This document shows, one piece after another, positions 8,476 through 14,989 of a stretch of DNA of 64,000 nucleotides; the stretch's first letter is position 1; each line of letters opens with the position of its first letter. The notes under the pieces were generated by a model. That model ran no database searches. It was not told where the DNA came from and worked only from the letters and a program-made list of their open reading frames with translations. The stretch is from Bradyrhizobium sp. WSM1743 (lineage in GTDB: Bacteria > Pseudomonadota > Alphaproteobacteria > Rhizobiales > Xanthobacteraceae): NCBI RefSeq assembly GCF_000473065.1, contig NZ_AXAZ01000027.1, positions 1 through 64,000 on the forward strand, in the 5' to 3' direction. A program made the position numbers and the translations under genes.

Positions 8476-9075
8476 TCAGGCTCGCCGCTGCGGCATCTTA
8501 ACGACCTCGGCCAGGATGTGCTTGATTTGAGCGCGCACCGGGTCAAGTCCGTGTGAGGTATCCACCACGAAATCGGCTCGCTTGCGCTTCTCGGCATCGG
8601 GCGTCTGCTTGGCGATGATGGCATCGAGCTTCGCCTCGTCCATCGTGCCGCGCGCCAGCACCCGCTGGCGCTGGAGCTCCGGCGAGGTCGAGACCACGAC
8701 CACGGCGTCGACCCGCTTCTCGCCGCCGGTTTCGAACAGCAGCGGAATGTCCAGCACCACCACCGGCGCCTTGGCGGCCTCGGCATCAGCGAAGAATTTC
8801 TGCCGGGAGGCGCCGAGCATCGGATGAACGATCTGCTCGAGCTGCTTGATCGCAGCGGGATCATGCACGACGCGCGCCGACAGTTTTTGCCGGTCGACCT
8901 TGCCGTTCGCGGTGGTGCCGGGGAAGGCGGCCTCGATCGCGGGGGCTGCTTCGCCCTCATAGAGCTGATGCACGGCGGCATCGGCGTCGTAGACGGGAAC
9001 ACCGGCCTCCGCGAATAATTTCGCGGTGGTGGATTTGCCCATCCCGATCGAGCCGGTCAGTCCCAGGATTCGCAT
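8476..9075 (-). CDS. coaE: Dephospho-CoA kinase
   Basis: CoaE catalyses the last step of coenzyme A synthesis, phosphorylating the 3'-OH of dephospho-CoA with ATP. The P-loop GLTGSIGMGKST occupies residues 5-16. DIPLLFETGGE near 111-121 and the LARGTMDEAK lid segment follow. The length of 199 residues is normal. It sits between maf and dnaQ with short spacers. In Caulobacter aroE lies between maf and coaE; here only 23 bases separate them. Confidence 0.95.
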   Translation of the reverse strand: MRILGLTGSIGMGKSTTAKLFAEAGVPVYDADAAVHQLYEGEAAPAIEAAFPGTTANGKVDRQKLSARVVHDPAAIKQLEQIVHPMLGASRQKFFADAEAAKAPVVVLDIPLLFETGGEKRVDAVVVVSTSPELQRQRVLARGTMDEAKLDAIIAKQTPDAEKRKRADFVVDTSHGLDPVRAQIKHILAEVVKMPQRRA

Positions 9076-9098
9076 CAGCGCCCAGCCTTCTCTCGCAG

Positions 9099-9707
9099 CT
9101 ACACCGCAATTAGCTGCTCGCTCCGCAGGAACGCAAGCAGCGGCAGCAGCGGCAGGCCGAGAATGGTGAAATGGTCGCCCTCGATGCGCTCGAACAGATG
9201 GATGCCGAGGCCTTCGAGCTGATAGGCGCCGACGCTTCTTGTCACGGCATCGCCGGCAGCGTCGAGATAGGCCGAGAGCTCGGCTTCGCTCATCTGCCGC
9301 ATGGTCATGCGCGCCACCGAGACCTCCTCGAAAACAATCTTGCCGTCGCGGGCCACGGCCACGGCGGAATTCAGCTCGTGGCTCCTGCCGGCGAGATCCC
9401 GTAATTGCGCCAACGCCTGCGCGCGGCCTGCGGGCTTGTTGAAGAGACGCAGTCCAAGAGCCAATGTCTGGTCAGCGCCGATCACGTAGCTCCCCGGATG
9501 ACCCGCCGAAACGGCCTTGGCCTTTTCTCGGGCCAGGAGCAGAGCGATTTCGCGCGGATTGCTGAGCTTGGAGCTTGCCTGAATGCCGCGCTCGTCGATA
9601 TCGGCCGTCACGGCCTCGAATTCGAGCCCGGCATTGGCCAGCAGCATTTTGCGCGCGCTGCTTTGCGAGGCCAGGATCAACGGGGATGTACCGCGCCACA
9701 GAGCCAT
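9099..9707 (-). CDS. maf: Maf-like nucleoside triphosphate pyrophosphatase
   Basis: Maf proteins hydrolyse non-canonical or modified nucleoside triphosphates, as house-cleaning enzymes or to restrain septation. The N-terminal LILASQSSARKMLLANAGL is the family signature, followed by the acidic motif VIGADQTLALG near residue 76. At 202 residues it is complete. The exact substrate cannot be read from these motifs. It is in the ppsR-maf-coaE-dnaQ operon; ppsR ends only eight bases upstream. Confidence 0.93.
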   Translation of the reverse strand: MALWRGTSPLILASQSSARKMLLANAGLEFEAVTADIDERGIQASSKLSNPREIALLLAREKAKAVSAGHPGSYVIGADQTLALGLRLFNKPAGRAQALAQLRDLAGRSHELNSAVAVARDGKIVFEEVSVARMTMRQMSEAELSAYLDAAGDAVTRSVGAYQLEGLGIHLFERIEGDHFTILGLPLLPLLAFLRSEQLIAV

Positions 9708-9715
9708 GGCGGAGA

Positions 9716-10555
9716 CTATTCCGAGGGCCGGTTGCGCTGGCGATCGCTATAGAGCTTCATGATCGCCGCCGCGGTTTCCTCGATCGAGCGGCGTGTGACG
9801 TCCAGCAGCGGCCAGTCATGCTTGGCGCTCAGCTTGCGCGCAAACGCGACCTCCTCGGTGACCGACTGCTTGTCGGTATAGGTGTCGCTGCCAGACTCGG
9901 CGCCCATGGACAGCAGGCGATTCTGGCGGATCTGGATCAGGCGTTCCGGCGTGGCGTGCAGGCTGACCACCAGCGGACGCGTCAGCGTCTCCAATTGTGA
10001 GGGCACCGGAATGCCCGGAACCAGCGGCACATTGGCGGTGCGGATGCCGCGATTGGCGAGATAGATCGATGTCGGCGTCTTCGAGGTGCGCGACACGCCG
10101 ACCAGCACCACGTCGGCCTCGTCGAGGCCTTCGACGTGCTGACCATCGTCATGAATCATCGTGTAGTTCAACGCGTCGATGCGCTTGAAATATTCCGCGT
10201 TGAGGACGTGCTGGGCGCCGACCCGGCCGGTGGTCGCTGCTCCCAGATAGGCTTCGAACAGCTGCATCACCGGACCGATGATCGACAGGCTCGGAACATT
10301 GATCTCCTTGCACTTGTCCTCGAGTCTCGCGACCAGATCCTTCTCGAGCAGCGTGAACAGCACGATCCCCGGCGCTTCCTCGATCTCGTCGAGCACGCGA
10401 TCGAGCTGCTTCTGGCTGCGCACCAGCGGATAGACATGCTCGACCGGCGTCACGTTGGCGTATTGGGCCGCGACCGCGCGCGCCACGGTGATGAGGGTCT
10501 CACCCGTGGAGTCCGAGACCAGGTGCAGATGGAAATAATTGTTCGAGGTCGGCAC
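9716..10555 (-). CDS. ppsR: Pyruvate,phosphate dikinase / PEP synthase regulatory protein (DUF299)
   Basis: DUF299 proteins are bifunctional: an ADP-dependent kinase inactivates, and a phosphate-dependent pyrophosphorylase reactivates, pyruvate,phosphate dikinase or PEP synthase. The opening NYFHLHLVSDSTGETL is characteristic, and the P-loop-like VLVGVSRTSKTPTSIYLANRG is near residues 146-166. At 279 residues it has family length. A homologue (RP001-type) flanks the replication origin in Caulobacter and Rickettsia, which is why its position next to the 460-base gap matters. It is the first gene of the leftward operon. Confidence 0.92.
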   Translation of the reverse strand: MPTSNNYFHLHLVSDSTGETLITVARAVAAQYANVTPVEHVYPLVRSQKQLDRVLDEIEEAPGIVLFTLLEKDLVARLEDKCKEINVPSLSIIGPVMQLFEAYLGAATTGRVGAQHVLNAEYFKRIDALNYTMIHDDGQHVEGLDEADVVLVGVSRTSKTPTSIYLANRGIRTANVPLVPGIPVPSQLETLTRPLVVSLHATPERLIQIRQNRLLSMGAESGSDTYTDKQSVTEEVAFARKLSAKHDWPLLDVTRRSIEETAAAIMKLYSDRQRNRPSE

Positions 10556-10882
10556 AAAAACCCTTTGAATTTCGTTGGGGTGGTTTGTGGATTTCTGTGG
10601 ACCTTAACGCCTCGGAAAGGGATGTGCGACACCAGGGACGGGACAACGGCCGATTTTCTTCACACCGCTCCCGTTCAGAACAAGTCCGGCACCCTGCCGA
10701 GACGGAAACGGGATTGCGCGGACAACCCCCTTGATAAGCTGCCGATAGAAACGCGCAAGCCTTTGAAGCCGACTGACTTATCGGAAGTCGGCAGAGGCTG
10801 TCCGGGATATGTGGATGGATGTGAACAAGCGCGCGTGAACCCGCGGATGGAATTGCGTGAGTCCAATCCACGGTCACTAAGA

Positions 10883-10917
10883 CTCAAACCTTAAGAATCT
10901 AAGATTCTAGATTTGAG
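10883..10917. other. AT-rich nested dyad, possible DNA-unwinding element
   Basis: Outer arms CTCAAA (10883-10888) and TTTGAG (10912-10917) flank an inner perfect inverted repeat, AGAATCT-A-AGATTCT. The stretch is much richer in A and T than its surroundings. It sits about 100 bases before hemJ in the candidate origin. A protein-binding operator is an alternative reading. Confidence 0.5.
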
Positions 10918-10955
10918 GAAGGCGCTACGGACGGATATGTGTGCAGGGTAAGACC

Positions 10956-10970
10956 TTAACGAGTTCTTAC
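10956..10970 (+). promoter_or_regulatory. CtrA-like box in the candidate origin
   Basis: TTAA, seven bases, then TTAC; this differs in one position from the TTAA-N7-TTAA motif bound by the cell-cycle regulator CtrA. In Caulobacter CtrA sites silence the origin. It lies 47 bases before the hemJ start and could instead regulate that gene. Confidence 0.4.
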
Positions 10971-11016
10971 TATCCCCAGCGTTCCCTGAGCTGGGCAGGA
11001 ATCCGGACCCCCGAAA

Positions 11017-11451
11017 ATGTTCGAAGACGTCTATCTCTGGATCAAGGCGTTGCACGTGATCGCCGTCATCGCCTGGATGGCCGGCATGCTCTATCTGCCG
11101 CGGCTGTTCGTCTATCATTGCGAGGCCGAAATCGGCTCGAAGCAGTCGGAGACGTTCAAGATCATGGAGCGTCGGCTGCTCAAGGCGATCATCAATCCCG
11201 CCATGATCGTCACTTGGCTCGCCGGGCTCTTTCTCGCCTGGTCCGGCCATTGGTTCTCGTTCGGCTGGCTGCACGTAAAACTGGCATTGGTCCTGGTGCT
11301 GTCTGCGGTCCACGGCTTTTTTTCGCGCTGGCTAAAGGATTTTGCCGCCGACCGGCGCCCGCGCAGCCAGAAATTCTATCGGATTATCAATGAGGTGCCG
11401 ACCGTCCTGATGATTTTCATCGTCATCATGGTGATCGTGAAGCCGTTCTAG
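11017..11451 (+). CDS. hemJ: Protoporphyrinogen IX oxidase HemJ
   Basis: HemJ oxidises protoporphyrinogen IX to protoporphyrin IX, the penultimate step of heme synthesis, in the inner membrane. The 144-residue protein has four helices. It shows the conserved first-helix segment WIKALHVIAVIAWMAGMLYLPRLFVYH, which I split here as WIKALHVIAVIAW and MLYLPRLFVYH with the essential His, and a WLHVKLALVLVLSAVHG helix with His and Lys. The end is FYRIINEVPTVLM. In other alphaproteobacteria hemE is adjacent; it is absent here. The gene heads the rightward series of the segregation cluster. Confidence 0.93.
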   Translation: MFEDVYLWIKALHVIAVIAWMAGMLYLPRLFVYHCEAEIGSKQSETFKIMERRLLKAIINPAMIVTWLAGLFLAWSGHWFSFGWLHVKLALVLVLSAVHGFFSRWLKDFAADRRPRSQKFYRIINEVPTVLMIFIVIMVIVKPF

Positions 11452-11484
11452 GCAGGCCACGCGACGAATAGCTCAGCGCTTCGG

Positions 11485-11513
11485 CTTGCGGAGCGGTGAG
11501 CGATTTTCTATAT
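11485..11513 (+). promoter_or_regulatory. Housekeeping-type promoter for rho
   Basis: CTTGCG (11485-11490), a 17-base spacer, and CTATAT (11508-11513) match the rhizobial sigma-70 consensus CTTGAC-N17-CTATAT with two mismatches, both in the -35. Transcription would begin near 11520, leaving an untranslated leader of about 190 bases before rho. Confidence 0.55.
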
Positions 11514-11707
11514 TGTCGATATCCCACCCAACGCAGGCGGATGTGGTTGTGTCCGAGCTTTCCAGAAGCCGGACACCGCATCAGGTTTGAAGCCTCACCG
11601 GCACTCACCTTGCCAGACCTGCGGACCTTACCTGCACCTGCTCGCGTCCGCATTTCAGAGCCTCCTCGCACCCCCTCTTTTTCAGGTTACCCCACAGGAC
11701 CACCCCA

Positions 11708-12973
11708 ATGCGGGAAATCAAACTCCAGGACCTCAAGTCGAAAACCCCGGCCGAGCTCGTCTCGTTCGCGGAAGAGAACGGGGTCGAGAACGCCAGCACC
11801 ATGCGCAAGCAGGAGCTGCTGTTCGCCATCCTCAAACAGCTTTCGATTGCCGAGACCGACATCGTCGGCGAGGGCGTCGTCGAGGTGCTCTCCGACGGCT
11901 TCGGCTTTCTCCGCTCGCCCGATGCGAATTATCTGCCGGGCCCGGACGACATCTACGTTTCGCCCTCGCAGATCCGCCGTTTCGGCCTGCGCACCGGCGA
12001 CACCATCGAAGGCCATATCCGCAGCCCGAAAGAGGGCGAGCGCTACTTTGCGCTGCTGAAGGTCAACACGCTCAATTTCGAGGACCCGGAAAAGGCCAAG
12101 CACAAGGTCAATTTCGACAACCTGACGCCGCTGTTTCCGAACCAGCGCTTCCGCATGGAAATCGACGATCCGACGCGGAAAGACCTGTCTGCACGCGTGA
12201 TCGACATCGTCGCTCCCATCGGCAAGGGCCAGCGCGCGCTGATCGTGGCGCCGCCGCGCACCGGTAAAACCGTGCTGATGCAGAACATCGCGCATTCGAT
12301 CACGCACAATCATCCCGAATGCTATCTGATCGTGCTTCTGATCGACGAGCGTCCGGAAGAAGTCACGGACATGCAGCGCTCGGTGAAGGGCGAAGTCGTC
12401 TCCTCGACCTTCGACGAGCCGGCCGTGCGCCACGTCCAGGTCGCCGAGATGGTGATCGAAAAAGCAAAACGCCTGGTCGAGCATGGCCGCGACGTGGTGA
12501 TCCTGCTCGATTCGATCACCCGCCTCGGCCGCGCCTACAACACCGTCGTGCCGTCATCCGGCAAGGTGCTGACCGGCGGTGTCGACGCCAACGCGCTGCA
12601 GCGGCCGAAGCGGTTCTTCGGTGCCGCCCGCAACATCGAGGAGGGCGGCTCGCTGACCATCATCGCGACTGCGCTGGTCGATACCGGCAGCCGCATGGAC
12701 GAAGTCATCTTCGAGGAGTTCAAGGGCACCGGTAACTCGGAACTGATCCTGGACCGCAAGGTCTCGGACAAGCGCACCTTCCCGGCGATCGACATCTCGC
12801 GCTCCGGCACCCGCAAGGAGGAGCTCATCACCGATCCGCAGGTGCTCAAGAAGATGTACGTGCTCCGCCGCATCCTCAATCCGATGGGCACGATGGACGC
12901 GATCGACTTCCTGCTCGACAAGCTGCGCTCGACCAAGAGCAATTCGGAGTTCTTCGACTCCATGAACACCTGA
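11708..12973 (+). CDS. rho: Transcription termination factor Rho
   Basis: Rho is the hexameric RNA helicase that ends transcription of untranslated RNA. The N-terminal Rho_N helix (MREIKLQDLKSKTPAELV) is followed by the RNA-binding CSD (GVVEVLSDGFGFLRSPDANY). Walker A APPRTGKT is near 181-188, Walker B VVILLDSITR near 263, the Q-loop after it, and the R-loop follows. At 421 residues it is complete. The leader is long, which fits the autoregulation of rho known in other bacteria, but no leader peptide is evident. A strong hairpin terminator lies 20 bases after the stop. Confidence 0.97.
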   Translation: MREIKLQDLKSKTPAELVSFAEENGVENASTMRKQELLFAILKQLSIAETDIVGEGVVEVLSDGFGFLRSPDANYLPGPDDIYVSPSQIRRFGLRTGDTIEGHIRSPKEGERYFALLKVNTLNFEDPEKAKHKVNFDNLTPLFPNQRFRMEIDDPTRKDLSARVIDIVAPIGKGQRALIVAPPRTGKTVLMQNIAHSITHNHPECYLIVLLIDERPEEVTDMQRSVKGEVVSSTFDEPAVRHVQVAEMVIEKAKRLVEHGRDVVILLDSITRLGRAYNTVVPSSGKVLTGGVDANALQRPKRFFGAARNIEEGGSLTIIATALVDTGSRMDEVIFEEFKGTGNSELILDRKVSDKRTFPAIDISRSGTRKEELITDPQVLKKMYVLRRILNPMGTMDAIDFLLDKLRSTKSNSEFFDSMNT

Positions 12974-12993
12974 GTGCATTGCAGCAAAGATCA

Positions 12994-13020
12994 AGGGCGC
13001 CTTCGGGCGCCCTTTTTGTT
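12994..13020 (+). terminator. Intrinsic terminator after rho
   Basis: AGGGCGCC, a TTCG tetraloop, GGCGCCCT, then TTTTTGTT. The eight-pair GC-rich stem closed by C(UUCG)G is very stable, and the T-run follows directly. It should isolate rho from mnmE. Confidence 0.93.
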
Positions 13021-13295
13021 GTGCGGCTTTGCTGCAGCAGAGGTGCAGCATGACGGGGCGGCCAACCACCTCGCCTCGGCTTCCGCTAATCTGTTGATAT
13101 ATCAAAATAATACTTGAATCTTGATGGGCCTACCTCGCTGTGCGAGAGGCATTCTCGCAGCAAAAATGCAGCGGCCTTGGCTTTGTTGCGGTGCAGTACA
13201 ACATTTGCTGCGAAATTGGGCGCAAGCAATAAGCTGCCGCTCGCCGGGCTGAAAACGGATATTTGCCTTTTCATCGGCAGCCGGACAAATAGGCC
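13021..13295. other. Upstream region of mnmE
   Basis: No gene is visible between the rho terminator and mnmE. It holds the perfect 12-base palindrome TTGATATATCAA at 13094-13105, followed by an AT-rich run, a likely place for the mnmE promoter or an operator. The spacing (TTGAT-N2-ATCAA) is two bases short of a FixK/FNR box. Several GCAGC/GCTGC repeats follow. Confidence 0.45.
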
Positions 13296-14654
13296 ATGCA
13301 TCCGCGAGACCAGACCATTTTTGCGCTGTCATCCGGCCGGGCGCCGAGTGCGATCGCCGTGGTGCGGGTGTCTGGATCGCAGGCCGGACTGGTGCTGACC
13401 ACGCTTGCGGGCCGGCTCCCGGCGCCGCGGCAGGCGAGCCGCCGGCTGCTCCGGGACGGGGCGGGCCGGCCGATCGACGACGCGGTCGTGCTCTGGTTTC
13501 CAGGACCGGCCAGCGCGACCGGCGAGGACATCGCCGAATTTCACGTCCATGGCGGGCGCGCGGTGCTGATGGCGCTCTTCTCGGCTATTTCTGTAATTCC
13601 GAATATCCGAGCCGCTGAGCCCGGAGAATTCACCCGGCGCGCCTTCGAGAACGGCAAGCTCGACCTCACCGAGGCCGAGGGCCTCGACGATCTCATCCAC
13701 GCCGACACCGACCGGCAACGACGTCAGGCGCTGCGCCAGTTGCAAGGCCTGCTCGGCGACCGCGCGCGCGACTGGCGCGAGCGAATCATCGAGGCGTCCG
13801 CGCTGATCGAGGCCGGCATCGATTTTTCCGATGAAGGCGACGTGCCGGCGGAGCTGAGGGCGCCGGCGGTGAAAGCGATCAGAGCGCTTCACGACGAAAT
13901 CGCAAGAGTCCTTGCGGCACAGGGACAAGCTGAACGCCTGCGCGACGGCCTGGTGGTTGCGATTGCAGGCGAGCCGAATGTCGGCAAGTCGACGCTGATG
14001 AATCAGCTGGCGCGCCGCGAGGTCGCGATCGTCTCGCCGCATGCTGGGACCACGCGCGACGTGATCGAGGTGCAGCTCGATCTCGACGGCTATCCCGTCA
14101 CGGTGATCGACACCGCCGGCATCCGCGAGACCGATGATCCCGTGGAGCAGGAGGGCGTGCGCCGAGCGCGGGCGCGCGCCGACGGCGCTGACCTGGTGTT
14201 GTGGCTGGTGGAGAGTGGGCAAGCCGTCGACCCGGGAGCGCTGCGCTCGCTCCGGAAATCCGGTGACGGTGTTGCTTCGTCTGGCGGTTCGGTCTGGATC
14301 GTTCGCAACAAGATTGATCTGGGCGCGATCGGGGGTGCCGCGCTGCAGGGCGAGTTCGGGATCTCAGCGAGCCAGGGCGACGGCATTCCGGAACTGGTTG
14401 ATGCCCTCGTCAAGTTTGCCGCCGAATTCTTCGGAACGACCGAGGGTGCTTTGGTAACCCGGGCTCGCCAACGCGAGCTGCTGCGCCAGGCGTCTGACAG
14501 CTTGCGCCGGAGTCTGGAGCTTGTAGAAGACGGCGAGGAGCTGGCGGCCGAAGAGTTGCGCGCCGCCGCCTTTGCCTTGGGTCGGCTTTTGGGGCGAGTG
14601 GACGTCGAGGACGTCCTAGGGGCCATCTTTCAGAGGTTCTGCATTGGAAAGTAG
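13296..14654 (+). CDS. mnmE: tRNA modification GTPase MnmE
   Basis: MnmE works with MnmG to add the carboxymethylaminomethyl group to U34 of certain tRNAs, using GTP and a folate. The N-terminal domain starts MHPRDQTIFALSSGRAPSAI and carries the folate-binding fold. The inserted G domain has G1 GEPNVGKST near 226, G3 DTAG and a G4-type NKID. The protein ends FQRFCIGK, the conserved C-terminal Cys motif. At 452 residues it is complete. mnmG follows 335 bases later; parS sites occupy the gap. Confidence 0.96.
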   Translation: MHPRDQTIFALSSGRAPSAIAVVRVSGSQAGLVLTTLAGRLPAPRQASRRLLRDGAGRPIDDAVVLWFPGPASATGEDIAEFHVHGGRAVLMALFSAISVIPNIRAAEPGEFTRRAFENGKLDLTEAEGLDDLIHADTDRQRRQALRQLQGLLGDRARDWRERIIEASALIEAGIDFSDEGDVPAELRAPAVKAIRALHDEIARVLAAQGQAERLRDGLVVAIAGEPNVGKSTLMNQLARREVAIVSPHAGTTRDVIEVQLDLDGYPVTVIDTAGIRETDDPVEQEGVRRARARADGADLVLWLVESGQAVDPGALRSLRKSGDGVASSGGSVWIVRNKIDLGAIGGAALQGEFGISASQGDGIPELVDALVKFAAEFFGTTEGALVTRARQRELLRQASDSLRRSLELVEDGEELAAEELRAAAFALGRLLGRVDVEDVLGAIFQRFCIGK

Positions 14655-14698
14655 CGCTAGTTCTTCATTGTAGAACTAGCGCTTGTTCCGTCCCTTGT

Positions 14699-14714
14699 TG
14701 TTTCACGTGAAACG
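14699..14714. promoter_or_regulatory. parS site 1 (ParB-binding centromere)
   Basis: TGTTTCACGTGAAACG differs from the 16-base parS consensus only in the last base. It lies in the mnmE-mnmG gap about 3 kb upstream of parA, where ParB would load onto the chromosome. Confidence 0.93.
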
Positions 14715-14826
14715 TCGTTCCCTTGGGGGCTCGTGAATCGCTTGAAACAGCTCGGGTTCCGACCCATGAGCGATGTCCCCCGAGCGTCGTAGGTCTCGCT
14801 ATCGTTCGTCTCCGGCTGGTGCAGAT

Positions 14827-14842
14827 TGTTTCACGTGAAACA
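14827..14842. promoter_or_regulatory. parS site 2 (perfect)
   Basis: TGTTTCACGTGAAACA is a perfect 16-base palindrome and an exact match to the parS consensus. It is 128 bases from site 1 and 91 from site 3. Confidence 0.96.
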
Positions 14843-14862
14843 GTAATGTCTTCAAGGCTCCT

Positions 14863-14893
14863 TCTACTGTGCATGGGTTGTTTTCACGAAAAT
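14863..14893. repeat. Copy 1 of a shared intergenic motif (CTACTGTGCATGGG...TTGTTTTC)
   Basis: TTCTACTGTGCATGGG followed by TTGTTTTC also occurs, with one extra G, at 52475-52505. It lies between parS sites 2 and 3. Its role is unknown. Confidence 0.6.
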
Positions 14894-14917
14894 GCTGCCC
14901 GCCATTTCAAGCCGTCC

Positions 14918-14933
14918 CGTTTCACGTGAAACA
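14918..14933. promoter_or_regulatory. parS site 3
   Basis: CGTTTCACGTGAAACA matches parS except for the first base. It lies 56 bases before the mnmG start, so ParB bound here could affect mnmG transcription. Confidence 0.93.
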
Positions 14934-14989
14934 CCGCCTGGCCCAGTTTCCACTTCCGGCTTTTTCCGCTCTGAGCTAGAAGTCCGCCC

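Larger units (their letters stand above)
10556..11016. other. Candidate chromosomal replication origin (oriC)
   Basis: This gene-free 461-base region lies where transcription diverges: ppsR to dnaQ run left, hemJ to parB run right. It holds DnaA-box-like 9-mers on both strands (10586-10594 TGTGGATTT, 10596-10604 TGTGGACCT, 10656-10664 TTCTTCACA, 10812-10820 TGTGGATGG, 10822-10830 TGTGAACAA). An AT-rich nested dyad is at 10883-10917 and a CtrA-like TTAA-N7-TTAC at 10956-10970. From family knowledge, Caulobacter and Rickettsia origins adjoin the same ppsR/maf gene group. The boxes each differ by about two bases from TTATCCACA, so this is inference from synteny and layout. Confidence 0.6.

Noticed and set aside
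13094..13105. FixK/FNR box upstream of mnmE
   Set aside because: TTGAT and ATCAA are separated by two bases, not four.
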